A DNA stretch of 64,000 bases from the NCBI GenBank assembly GCA_963816155.1, contig CAWFJE010000002.1:186001-250000 (forward strand). The letters are read 5' to 3'. Positions 8,929-16,665 of the stretch are shown here, piece after piece. The stretch's first letter is position 1, and the number at the start of each line of letters is the position of its first letter. The notes beneath the pieces are model-generated. The model did no database searches and had not been told where the DNA came from. It saw only the letters and a list, made by a program, of their open reading frames with translations. The stretch comes from JAXGXJ01 sp963816155. GTDB taxonomy: Bacteria; Actinomycetota; Thermoleophilia; RBG-16-64-13. The position numbers were made by a program, and so were the translations under genes.

Positions 8929-10796
8929 CACCGCTCCGCCCTCCGGGAATCGCTCTCGGTAGGTTGCTCCCGCCATCCGTCGGGTCCGGGGCCGACCGCC
9001 GACACGAAGGCAGCAATGGTATGAAGATCACGCTGGACCCCGTGCTCCTCACGCAGAAGAGCGGCCACCATGCCCAGCGATGGCATCTCCAGCCCTGCTT
9101 CCCTAACCTTATCCGGCCGGGAGAAGAGATCCGTGGGCACTCCCTGGAAGAGTACGCTGCCTCCGCCCAGGACCAGCACCCGGTCTGCGTACTCAGACAC
9201 CAAACGCATATCATGCGTGACCATGACGATCGCTCGCCCCTCGGAGCGCAGTCCCTGCATCATGGACATCAGCCGGTCGGACTGCAACTCATCCTGACCC
9301 AGGGTAGGCTCGTCCAGGATGAGCGCCGCCTGTCCCCTGATGAGCATGGCGGCCACACTCAGACGACGCTTCTGTCCCTGGCTCAGGGAGAAGGGATTGG
9401 CTTCCGCCAGCGGGAGCAGGCCCAGTCGTTCGAGCCAACTCTCCACGAGACCGCGCTGGTCCGCGTTCAGACTCTCGCTCTGCCTGCGCCCCCGCCCCGG
9501 GGACAGACTGAAGGCGAGTTCCCCGAACGCAGTGTCGGCGACGAACTGATGCTCCGGGTTCTGGAACACGTAGCCCACCTGTTCGCTGACGGCCCAGGCC
9601 GGCATCCCGGCCACATCCGCCCCTTCCAGGAACACAGTGCGCGCCGGCGCGTCCAAGACTCCGCTGAGCAGAGAGGCGAGCGTCGTCTTGCCGGCCCCGT
9701 TCTCCCCCACGAGGGCAAGGAACTCCCCCCGCTCGATGGACAGCGAGACATCGTCCAGAGCGAGATGACCGTCGGGATAGCGAAAGCTGAGGTGTTCGAC
9801 CTTGAGAAGAGCGGCGCCGCCGACACCGCCGTCCGCTCCCGTGCGCGTCGACACCGGCGCGGGCGCCGGCCGCTCGACCCGTAGCCGAGTCAGGAGCCCG
9901 GGCGTGGTCGCCAGCGCGACGGCCGTCTCTCGCACTCCCAGAGGTCTTCCCCCAATATCCCAGCCCGCCCTGCGCAGCGCCTGCACCAGTTCTGCGGTCT
10001 GCGGCCGCCAGACACCCGCGGCCTCCAGGTCGGCGGCGCGATCGTGGAAGGCCTGACGCGCGTCACCGGAGTAGAGCAGCGTGCCCTCGGGAGAAAGCAC
10101 AAGGACCGAGTCGACCCAGTCGACCACCTGGTCGAGCTTGTGCTCGATGATGACGAGGGTGTGGACGCAGTCTGCGGCCAGGTCGCGTAACAGACCGAAC
10201 AGCTCTGATGTGGCCTGCGGATCGAGATTCGCCGAGGGTTCATCGAGCACAAGCACCCGCGGACCCATCGCCAGCACCGAGGCTATGGCCACTCGCTGCT
10301 TCTCGCCGCCTGAAAGAGAGCCGAGAGCCCTCCCTCTGAAGCCCACGAGACCCACAGCATCCAGAGACGTGTCGATGGCCTCCTCGATCTCCGACGGCTC
10401 CCTCCGCAGGTTCTCCAAGCCGAAAGCGATCTCGTCTTCCACCGTGAGCGTGCAGAACTGGGTGTCTGGATCTTGGAAGACGAGGCCCGTCTCCTGCGTC
10501 AACAGGTGCACCGGGTTCTGTCCCGCCACCAGACCCGCCACGACCACCTCTCCCACGTAGTCGCCCTCGATCAGGTGAGGGATGAGCCCGTCCAGGCACA
10601 GGGTGAGAGTGCTCTTCCCCGAGCCGCTGGGACCGAGAACGAGCACCGTCTCCCCGGCCTGGAAGGAGAAGCTCAGATCGGCGAGCGCCGGCTTCTTCCG
10701 CGTTGCGTAGGTGAAGCCGAGACCGGAGACGCGTACTGCTGGTAAAGACGCGGCCGTGGTCAGATCCTCTGCGGCGGCTTCCGAGCGATCCCCAAT
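8928..10796 (-). CDS. ykoD: ECF transporter ATPase with two fused ABC domains, YkoD-like
   Basis: Tandem ATPase that combines the A and A' subunits in one chain of about 620 residues. The first domain has Walker A GPSGSGKST and signature LSGGEKQR with Walker B VLVLDEPSANLD. The second has Walker A GENGAGKTT, a less usual signature LSQGQKRR, and Walker B LILDEPTLGQDE. The start is uncertain. Between the upstream ykoE gene and the first ABC domain there is no in-frame ATG, GTG or TTG. The coordinate given uses ATT 10796, CTG 10763 is another option, and an upstream GTG at 10910 would overlap ykoE by about 150 bases. A sequencing error here cannot be excluded. Function follows from the operon: energising thiamine/HMP uptake. 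Confidence 0.85.
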   Translation of the reverse strand: MGDRSEAAAEDLTTAASLPAVRVSGLGFTYATRKKPALADLSFSFQAGETVLVLGPSGSGKSTLTLCLDGLIPHLIEGDYVGEVVVAGLVAGQNPVHLLTQETGLVFQDPDTQFCTLTVEDEIAFGLENLRREPSEIEEAIDTSLDAVGLVGFRGRALGSLSGGEKQRVAIASVLAMGPRVLVLDEPSANLDPQATSELFGLLRDLAADCVHTLVIIEHKLDQVVDWVDSVLVLSPEGTLLYSGDARQAFHDRAADLEAAGVWRPQTAELVQALRRAGWDIGGRPLGVRETAVALATTPGLLTRLRVERPAPAPVSTRTGADGGVGGAALLKVEHLSFRYPDGHLALDDVSLSIERGEFLALVGENGAGKTTLASLLSGVLDAPARTVFLEGADVAGMPAWAVSEQVGYVFQNPEHQFVADTAFGELAFSLSPGRGRRQSESLNADQRGLVESWLERLGLLPLAEANPFSLSQGQKRRLSVAAMLIRGQAALILDEPTLGQDELQSDRLMSMMQGLRSEGRAIVMVTHDMRLVSEYADRVLVLGGGSVLFQGVPTDLFSRPDKVREAGLEMPSLGMVAALLREEHGVQRDLHTIAAFVSAVGPGPDGWREQPTESDSRRAER

Positions 10797-11341
10797 CCGG
10801 AAAGGACACCCGTCCTCAGGAGGGCCCGGCCCAGGACCTGGGAAAGGCCGGCGCCCAATACGAGCGAGCTGATCACCGTGATGATGGCCGCCAGAAGGAT
10901 GCTCCCCCACGTGTACGCGGAGTAATAGCTCCACACGAAGGTGTCGAGCAGGATGCTGAGCGCCCCTGCCAGCGCCGCGGCCCCGTACAGCCAGATGCCG
11001 TCGAAGTGCTTCCAGCGGCCGCTCGCGAACACGATCTCGGCTCCCGCACCCTGCACCAGGCCGCTGGCCATGGTGAGGATGCCCCACTGGTTGCCCATGG
11101 CCATGCTGACGAAGGCGGCCACCATCTCTCCCATCAATGCCGCACCCGGACGCCGTATGACATACGGAACCAGCAGCCCACCCACCATCCACACGCCTAC
11201 GAAGGCATAGGAGAAGGGGAACGGCACCAGAACGAACGCGCTGGACCACAGCAGGCCCCAGGCCCAGAAGAGCACGCCGACGGCAACGGCCAGCACCGCG
11301 CCCACCACCAGTTCCCGAGTGGTCCAATCCTTGAATGACAT
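10760..11341 (-). CDS. ykoE: ECF transporter S component, YkoE family (thiamine/HMP)
   Basis: 193-residue membrane protein with about five to six hydrophobic helices, typical of YkoE substrate-binding S components. It begins SFKDWTTRELVVGAVLAV and contains the conserved GNQWGILTMASGLVQGAGAE region and SYYSAYTWGS. ATG 11341 is chosen over ATG 11407 because the upstream residues only cover the end of ykoF in another frame. The start lies one base after the ykoF stop, so the two are coupled. Together with YkoC and YkoD it forms a group-I-like ECF importer; thiamine or hydroxymethylpyrimidine is the expected ligand given the TPP riboswitch. Confidence 0.9.
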   Translation of the reverse strand: MSFKDWTTRELVVGAVLAVAVGVLFWAWGLLWSSAFVLVPFPFSYAFVGVWMVGGLLVPYVIRRPGAALMGEMVAAFVSMAMGNQWGILTMASGLVQGAGAEIVFASGRWKHFDGIWLYGAAALAGALSILLDTFVWSYYSAYTWGSILLAAIITVISSLVLGAGLSQVLGRALLRTGVLSGLGIARKPPQRI

Positions 11342-11342
11342 G

Positions 11343-11693
11343 CTAGCGACTTCCCCCCTGCTCCCCGGCGTCGACATCGGTCTGGATGGCGGCGACCAAC
11401 TCGTCATTGGGCATGCCTGCCGCGAACGTGGCCGTCATCACAGCCGAACCCCGTCCGCGGGCCGCCACGAAGGCCGCCCTCAGACCCCGGAAGACGTTAT
11501 CCTCCGTGCCCGAAAGCAGTGTGCTCAGGTTCCCCACGCGCACTTCGCACCCTTCAGCGGCGGCGGCCTTGATGGCGTCCTGCACCGGCCCATCGATATC
11601 GGGCTGTCGCAACGGGTAGATGGAGAACTGGCAGCCGACGATGTCGGCGCTCATGTATCCGGCGGTTCCTTTCACAGAGTTCTCATCGGACAT
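11343..11693 (-). CDS. ykoF: YkoF-like thiamine/HMP-binding protein
   Basis: 116-residue single-domain protein resembling YkoF and the MTH1187-like fold. Conserved features are SADIVGCQFSIYPLRQPD near the start and FVAARGRGSAVMTATFA later. The Bacillus YkoF protein has two such repeats and binds thiamine or its pyrimidine; here one repeat is present, so a homodimer would be needed to build the equivalent. It starts at ATG 11693 with GGAAGGTGA upstream, six bases after thiN, and is followed at once by ykoE. Its role is probably to accept or buffer the imported pyrimidine/thiamine in the cytosol. Confidence 0.85.
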   Translation of the reverse strand: MSDENSVKGTAGYMSADIVGCQFSIYPLRQPDIDGPVQDAIKAAAAEGCEVRVGNLSTLLSGTEDNVFRGLRAAFVAARGRGSAVMTATFAAGMPNDELVAAIQTDVDAGEQGGSR

Positions 11694-11699
11694 GAGAGA

Positions 11700-12338
11700 T
11701 CACCTTCCTCGGTAGTGGATGACAAGGAGGACCCCCGTGCCGTGAGTCACCCTGGCCACGTCCCCGGTCATGGCGTTGCTGAGCCCTCGGGTCGCGGATC
11801 GCCGCAGAGAGTCACCGGCCAGGGGGTAGAGCAGGCCCTCCGTATGCACGTGCTCGACATCGGCGGTCAGAGGAAGCAGAGAGACGGTATCCCCCCGCGC
11901 CCCCTTCATGGTCACGTCGCCTCCCGCCAAGAATGCTTCGTGCCACTCATCGACAAGGCGCACGCGGATTCCCGCCAGCCATTCGGAGTCGAGAAGAAGC
12001 AGATTGCCCAGGAGATGGTCGAGACGGGGCCCACCCAGCGCCCCCAGTACGACGATATCGTCCGCGCCACGCTCCACGGCCATGCGCAGAGCCGCTTCCG
12101 TGTCGGTGATGTCCTTGGCAACGGGCAGAACCAGCACCTCAACGCCCCGCGCCTCAAGGTCGGCGCGAGCCTCGCGGGAGATGGAGTCGAGGTCCCCAAC
12201 CAAGAGGTCCGGCACCACACCTACGCGAGCGAGCGCGTCCGCGCCTCCGTCTACCGCCACCACGAGGTCAGCGCCGGCCAACAGAGAGACGTCAAGCGCT
12301 TCTCTCAGATCTGATCCTGCGACCAGCACCACGCGCAC
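11700..12338 (-). CDS. thiN: thiamine pyrophosphokinase
   Basis: About 212 residues. The enzyme transfers pyrophosphate from ATP to thiamine, giving TPP. Recognisable parts are VAVDGGADALARVGVVPDLL, the acidic motif VGDLDSIS, then KDITDTEAALRMA and LGALGGPRLDHLLGN, all in family order; the C-terminal beta domain has DTVSLLPLT. The start is placed at GTG 12338 because GGAGGG sits six bases upstream; ATG 12356 in the same frame is the alternative. It is the first gene behind the TPP riboswitch, so the cell both imports thiamine or its precursor and pyrophosphorylates it under product control. TPP is the cofactor of the two pyruvate oxidoreductases nearby. Confidence 0.93.
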   Translation of the reverse strand: MRVVLVAGSDLREALDVSLLAGADLVVAVDGGADALARVGVVPDLLVGDLDSISREARADLEARGVEVLVLPVAKDITDTEAALRMAVERGADDIVVLGALGGPRLDHLLGNLLLLDSEWLAGIRVRLVDEWHEAFLAGGDVTMKGARGDTVSLLPLTADVEHVHTEGLLYPLAGDSLRRSATRGLSNAMTGDVARVTHGTGVLLVIHYRGR

Positions 12339-12423
12339 CCGTGTCCCTCCGATCATATTGGGAGCGCGAAAGCCGGAGTGCACAGATCACTCAGAGTGGC
12401 TTGGCGAGGATGCAGTAGGATCC

Positions 12424-12506
12424 GTTACTTCCCTTCGCTGGCATTACCCAGATCAGGTTCGCAGGGTCTGTGGCATAGGCCACACTCTCAGCTGTGCGCT
12501 CCCCTA
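12424..12506 (-). promoter_or_regulatory. TPP riboswitch (thi-box)
   Basis: Minus-strand leader of the thi operon. The consensus elements appear in the right order: GGGGAGCGC (12504-12496), CTGAGAGTG, GACCCTGCGAACCTGATCTG, then GGTAATGCCAGCGAAGGGAAG split across 12450-12428. It lies about 90 bases before thiN. Whether it acts on transcription or translation cannot be decided; no clear terminator with a U-run is visible between the aptamer and thiN. Confidence 0.95.
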
Positions 12507-12527
12507 GCAAGGCATTTGGCAGGGCGC

Positions 12528-12533
12528 ATTATA
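12528..12533 (-). promoter_or_regulatory. -10 box TATAAT of the thi operon
   Basis: Perfect TATAAT on the minus strand, 24 bases upstream of the riboswitch start. The -35 region falls inside the adjacent hairpin element (12535-12606), whose arm ends one base away, and the bases at the expected -35 (GGAGGC) do not match the consensus. Confidence 0.5.
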
Positions 12534-12534
12534 G

Positions 12535-12606
12535 CAGCTGGGGGGTGGCAGCCTCCCTCCAGCTGCGAAGTCACGACTCTTCCGGGAGGCTGCCACCCCC
12601 CAGCTG
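12535..12606. repeat. variable-arm hairpin element, family B copy 1
   Basis: Perfect 23-base inverted repeat (12535-12557 with 12584-12606, starting CAGCTGGGGGGTGGC) around a 26-base loop at 12558-12583. The loop begins TCCAGCTGCG and ends CGACTCTTCC. The reverse complement of the loop at 25006-25031 matches it at 25 of 26 positions, whereas the arms of the two copies are unrelated. It lies between the nifJ copy 1 end and the thi operon promoter. Confidence 0.9.
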
Positions 12607-12729
12607 TCGATATGTTCAGAGGTCGCACACCGTGGCCCCCGCGAGAGGCGCGGTGAGTATTCGTGGTGGTCTCGGGGTCACTCTTCATCGCGGGGCCGCC
12701 CCCAGCAGGAATGCGGGGTGGGTGCCTGT

Positions 12730-12764
12730 GGAAGACTCGCGCAGGCTTCCGCGCGCAGCTGGAG
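12730..12764. repeat. degenerate family B loop core
   Basis: Contains GGAAGACTCG at 12730-12739 and CGCAGCTGGAG at 12754-12764, the two conserved ends of the family B loop (reverse orientation). The middle is 14 bases instead of 6. No complementary arms remain on either side. It lies just after the nifJ copy 1 stop, about 125 bases from the intact element. Confidence 0.5.
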
Positions 12765-12771
12765 CGGGCGT

Positions 12772-14133
12772 TCACTCGGCGCCATCGTTCCCGGTCTCGC
12801 GGGGCTTGCTACGTGTGGTCTTGGGGACGCTCTCGATATCGCAGGCGACGGGGCAGTTCTGTCCGCTCTTGACGCCCACCACCTCTTTGGCCGTCAGTGA
12901 AGCCCCTTCCGAGAGCAGGGTCTCCTCATCGACAGCGCCCGTCTCGAACGGGCAGTCGATGTCGTAGGAGATGGCGGTACGCTGCTTGAGGATGCCCCAA
13001 CGTGTCCAGACACGGTTCTGAGCTCGGGCCAGAAGAACAGCGGCCGTCTTGGGATGCTCCTTCTTGAGAGCGCTGAAGCGACCCTCGTTATATGCGTAGT
13101 CGGTGATGGGCCGCGAAGGCTCCTTCATATCGATCTGCCAGGGGTTCTTGCCCTCCGCTGCCAGACGCGGGTCGAAGCGCCACAAGAACCACGCCCCCGT
13201 CTCCACAGCCAGCTTCTGTTGATCGTACGCCCTGGTCATGTCGATGCCCATGTTGATGCAATGGCTATAGGCGATGATGAGACTGGGCCCGTCGTAGGAC
13301 TCGGCCTCCACGAAGGCGCGCACGGTCTGGGCATCGTTGTAGCCCATGGCCACCTGGGCCACGTAGACGTTGCCGTAGGTGCAGACCATGTTGCCCAACT
13401 CCTTCTTGCCGGTGAGCTTGCCCCCGGCGGCGAAGAGGGCCACGGCGCCCATGGGGGTGGCCTTGGAACACTGGCCGCCCGTGTTGGAGTAGACCTGGGT
13501 GTTCAGCACCAGGAGGTTGATATTGCGCCCCGAGGCAAGGACGTGGTCGAGGCCACCGTAGCCGATGTCATAAGCCCAACCATCACCGCCCACACCCCAG
13601 ACGCTCTTCTTGACCAAGTAGTCGGCCACATTGAGAAGCCGGCGACAGCGGAAGCCGGGACTGGTCTCACAGTCCAGCATGGTATTGAGTTTCGCCTTCA
13701 GTTCGACCACCCGTGCCCGTTGAGCGGCGATCTCCGCTTCGTCGGTCTGCTTGGAGGCCAAGAGCTCGTCCACGAGTCGCGGGCCGATGACATCACGCAT
13801 AGTGACGATGTAGTCCCTGGCGATCTCCGCGCGCTTGTCTGCGGCCAGACGCAGTCCGTAGCTGAACTCGGCCGCGTCCTCGAAGAGCGAGTTGTTCCAG
13901 GTGGGTCCGCGGCCATCGGCGTTCTTGGCGTACGGGGTGGTGGGCAGGTTGCCGCCGTAGATGCTGGAGCAACCCGTGGCGTTGCCGATGAGCAGGCGAT
14001 CGCCGTAGAGCTGGGTGAGAAGCTTGACATAGGGAGTCTCACCGCAGCCGGCACAGGCTCCGGAGTACTCGAACAGAGGTTCCAGGAGTTGGCTGCCCTT
14101 GACGCTGTTCACACGCACGGCGCGCCCGTTCAA
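12772..14133 (-). CDS. nifJ: pyruvate:ferredoxin oxidoreductase copy 1, C-terminal fragment (TPP domain)
   Basis: Third and last piece of a frameshifted nifJ. It holds the TPP-binding domain: ACAGCGETPYVKLLTQLYGD near the start and GGDGWAYDIGYGGLDHVLAS, followed by NTQVYSNTGGQCSKATP. Translation could restart at TTG 14133, which overlaps the previous stop as TTGA, so coupled translation is conceivable. Aligned with the intact copy at 25060-28716 it has stretches of identity interrupted by divergent patches (after YGLRLAADKRAE and after RARVVELKAKL). The last ~25 residues also differ, ending KPRETGNDGAE. The reaction is pyruvate + CoA + oxidised ferredoxin to acetyl-CoA + CO2 + reduced ferredoxin, if a functional protein is made. 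Confidence 0.75.
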   Translation of the reverse strand: MNGRAVRVNSVKGSQLLEPLFEYSGACAGCGETPYVKLLTQLYGDRLLIGNATGCSSIYGGNLPTTPYAKNADGRGPTWNNSLFEDAAEFSYGLRLAADKRAEIARDYIVTMRDVIGPRLVDELLASKQTDEAEIAAQRARVVELKAKLNTMLDCETSPGFRCRRLLNVADYLVKKSVWGVGGDGWAYDIGYGGLDHVLASGRNINLLVLNTQVYSNTGGQCSKATPMGAVALFAAGGKLTGKKELGNMVCTYGNVYVAQVAMGYNDAQTVRAFVEAESYDGPSLIIAYSHCINMGIDMTRAYDQQKLAVETGAWFLWRFDPRLAAEGKNPWQIDMKEPSRPITDYAYNEGRFSALKKEHPKTAAVLLARAQNRVWTRWGILKQRTAISYDIDCPFETGAVDEETLLSEGASLTAKEVVGVKSGQNCPVACDIESVPKTTRSKPRETGNDGAE

Positions 14134-14951
14134 GGTAGGGAGATCTGCTCGAAGAACTCGTAGTTCTCGCGCTCACTCTCGCGCAGGGGCGGCTGGAAGG
14201 CCATGTTGATGGCTTTGCGCTCCGGGTCTTGCTTGTCCTTACCGGGACAGATGTGAGAGCAGGCCCCGCAACCCGTGCAGTCCTCGGGAGCCACCTGCAC
14301 CGTCCACCTCATGCCCGCGTAGTCCTTGCCTTTGGCGTCTGCCGACTTGAAGGTGGGCGGGGCCTCGGCCAGGAGGAGCGGCTCGTAGACCTTGGTGCGG
14401 ATGGTGGCATGGGGGCAGTGGAAGGCGCACTTGCCGCACTGGATGCACAGGTCGGGTTCCCATACAGGGATCTCGAGAGCGATGTTGCGCTTCTCCCACT
14501 GGGTGGTGTCGGTGGGCCACACGCCGTCGGCGGGCATGGCGCTCACCGGGAGGCTGTCCCCGTGGCCGGCCATGATGGCAGCAGTGACCGTCTGCACGAA
14601 CTGTGGAGCTTCCCGGGGCACCACTGGGGTTCGCAGCGCGTCACCCGTGGGGATCGGCGGCACCTCGACCTCGTGCAGCGCAGCCACGGCGCTGTCCACG
14701 GCGGCGTAGTTCATCTGCACCACCTTCTCGCCCCGCTTGCCGTAGGTCTTCTCGATGGCGGCCTTGATGGCGGCGATGGCCTCGTCCTGGGGCAAGATGC
14801 TCGACAGGTAGAAGAAGCAGGTCTGCATGATGGTGTTGATGCGACCACCCATGCCCGTCTCTTTGGCCACCTCGTAGGCGTTGATGGCATAGCACTCGCA
14901 GCCCGAGTTCGATGATGCGCTCCTGGACGTCGCGGGGGATCCTATCTCCAC
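14130..14951 (-). CDS. nifJ: pyruvate:ferredoxin oxidoreductase copy 1, middle fragment (ferredoxin domain)
   Basis: Second piece of the broken nifJ. It carries the end of the gamma domain and the two 4Fe-4S motifs CIQCGKCAFHCPHA and CTGCGACSHICPGKDK. The possible GTG start at 14951 lies within the end of the first fragment. Its first ~20 residues are translated in the wrong frame relative to the intact copy; similarity starts at YAINAYEVAKETG. Alignment with copy 2 shows extra single bases near 14947 and 14898 (junction with fragment 1) and near 14140 and 14120 (junction with fragment 3). The intact equivalent is residues ~540-810 of the 25060-28716 protein. Confidence 0.75.
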   Translation of the reverse strand: MEIGSPATSRSASSNSGCECYAINAYEVAKETGMGGRINTIMQTCFFYLSSILPQDEAIAAIKAAIEKTYGKRGEKVVQMNYAAVDSAVAALHEVEVPPIPTGDALRTPVVPREAPQFVQTVTAAIMAGHGDSLPVSAMPADGVWPTDTTQWEKRNIALEIPVWEPDLCIQCGKCAFHCPHATIRTKVYEPLLLAEAPPTFKSADAKGKDYAGMRWTVQVAPEDCTGCGACSHICPGKDKQDPERKAINMAFQPPLRESERENYEFFEQISLP

Positions 14952-16510
14952 ACCTCATCCGCGGGATAAGGGGCGTTGATGAGGAAGGTGGCCCCGGGCA
15001 CGGCCGCCGAGAGCATGTCGAACTTCTCCATGAAGGCCCACAGGTGACAGGCGATGAAATCGGCCTTGTGCACGAGATAGGTGGAACGGATGGGCTGGGG
15101 CCCGAAGCGCAGATGGCTGACCGTCATGACCCCGGCCTTCTTGGAATCGTAGACGAAGTAGCCCTGGGCATAGTTGGGCGTGTCCTCACCGATGATCTTG
15201 ATGGAGTTCTTGTTGGCGCCCACGGTGCCGTCGGAGCCCAGGCCGTAAAAGAGGGCCCGGACCACGGAATCGGGCTCGGTGCTGAAGTGCTCGTCATAGT
15301 CCAGGCTCAGGTGGGTGATGTCGTCTTTGATGCCCACGGTGAAGTGCTTCTTGGGCCTCTGCGCGGCCAGTTCGTCAAAGACGGCTTTGACCATGGCCGG
15401 AGTGAACTCCTTGCTGGAGAGACCGTAGCGGCCGCCGATTACCTTGGCACCGCGCTCCGACTCGGCCAGGGCATCGACCACATCGAGATAGAGAGGCTCA
15501 CCGGCCGCCCCCGGCTCCTTGGTGCGATCAAGTACGGCCACGCGCTTGGCTGTGAGTGGCAGGGCGGCCAGGAAGTGCTCGATGGAGAAGGGTCGGTAGA
15601 GACGGACCTTGACCACGCCTACCTTCTCGCCCTGGGCCGTGAGGTAGTCCACGGTCTCGTGCGCCGCTTCTGCTCCCGAGCCCATGAGGATGATGACCCG
15701 TTCGGCATCGGGAGCGCCCACATAGTCGAAGAGGTGGTACTGGCGGCCAGTGTGCGCGGCGAACTCATCCATGGAGTCCTGCACGATGCCGGGTGTGGCC
15801 AGGTAGTAGGAGTTGACCGATTCCCGGCCCTGGAAGTACACGTCGGGGTTCTGGCTGGTGCCGCGGATGGTGGGGCGATCGGGGCTCATGGAACGCTCGT
15901 AGTGGCCCAGCACCTGCTCCTCGGGCACCATGGCCATAATGACGTCGTCGTCGATGAGTTCCAGCTTCTGCACCTCGTGCGAGGTCCGAAAGCCATCGAA
16001 GAAGTGGATGAAAGGCACCCGCGCCTTGAGCGTGGCAACGCTGCCGACCAGGGCCATGTCGTGGGCTTCCTGCACGGAGTTGGAGCACAGGAGGGAGAAG
16101 CCGGTCTGCCTCACGGCCATGACGTCCTGGTGGTCGCCGAAGATACTGAGCGCCTGTGCGGCCAACGAGCGGGCACTCACATGCCAGCAGGTGGGCGAAA
16201 GCTCCCCGGCGATCTTGTACATGTTGGGGATCATGAGCATCAGGCCCTGGCTGGCCGTGAAAGTGGTGCTGAGCGCCCCGCCCTGCAGGGCGCCGTGTAC
16301 GGCGGCGGCCGCCCCGGCCTCCGACTGCATCTCGGCGATGAGAGGCACCACGCCCCACACGTTCCTGTGCCCGGCCGCCGCCCAGGCGTCGCAGTGCTCC
16401 GCCATAGGGCTCGAGGGTGTGATCGGATAGATGGCGATGACCCCGTTGAACTGGTAGGCGATCCGCGCGACCGCCTCGTTTCCGTCCATCATGGCGGTTC
16501 TACCCGGCAT
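14942..16510 (-). CDS. nifJ: pyruvate:ferredoxin oxidoreductase copy 1, N-terminal fragment
   Basis: First piece of the broken nifJ, about 522 residues: the alpha domain (MMDGNEAVARIAYQFNG, YPITPSSPMAEHCDAWAA) and most of the following domains up to APYPADEVW, where a one-base insertion leads to a stop. The start is ATG 16510, with GGGAGGG six bases upstream, aligning with the intact copy. Bases ~15140-15890 are almost identical to copy 2 (only a few differences seen over ~750 bases). A short patch encoding MAMVPEEQVLGHYE differs completely from the matching VRDMIDDELVIAHRL segment of copy 2. This mosaic pattern suggests gene conversion between the two loci. Confidence 0.8.
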   Translation of the reverse strand: MPGRTAMMDGNEAVARIAYQFNGVIAIYPITPSSPMAEHCDAWAAAGHRNVWGVVPLIAEMQSEAGAAAAVHGALQGGALSTTFTASQGLMLMIPNMYKIAGELSPTCWHVSARSLAAQALSIFGDHQDVMAVRQTGFSLLCSNSVQEAHDMALVGSVATLKARVPFIHFFDGFRTSHEVQKLELIDDDVIMAMVPEEQVLGHYERSMSPDRPTIRGTSQNPDVYFQGRESVNSYYLATPGIVQDSMDEFAAHTGRQYHLFDYVGAPDAERVIILMGSGAEAAHETVDYLTAQGEKVGVVKVRLYRPFSIEHFLAALPLTAKRVAVLDRTKEPGAAGEPLYLDVVDALAESERGAKVIGGRYGLSSKEFTPAMVKAVFDELAAQRPKKHFTVGIKDDITHLSLDYDEHFSTEPDSVVRALFYGLGSDGTVGANKNSIKIIGEDTPNYAQGYFVYDSKKAGVMTVSHLRFGPQPIRSTYLVHKADFIACHLWAFMEKFDMLSAAVPGATFLINAPYPADEVWR

Positions 16511-16613
16511 CGTCATCCCTCCCGTGGTGGGGCGACACAACGTTCGCCGTGCCGCATCTCTCGATCTCTTCTCCCACTCTCATAATCGTGAGAACGGCCG
16601 AATACCAAACCAT

Positions 16614-16663
16614 CGGCCGGCGCGGGAGATCTCGCCCCGGTCCGGTCCGGGCGACGCCGGCCG
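16614..16663 (-). terminator. GC-rich hairpin between MMPL and nifJ copy 1
   Basis: CGGCCGGCG (16614-16622) pairs with CGCCGGCCG (16655-16663) around a 32-base loop that is itself GC-rich. It starts three bases after the MMPL stop. No U-run is evident, so an intrinsic terminator is only a possibility. Confidence 0.35.
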
Positions 16664-16665
16664 GC

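Noticed and set aside
12535..12606. Simple rho-independent terminator of nifJ copy 1
   Set aside because: The arms are far longer than usual, there is no U-run, the element is over 160 bases from the stop, and the loop is conserved with another locus.
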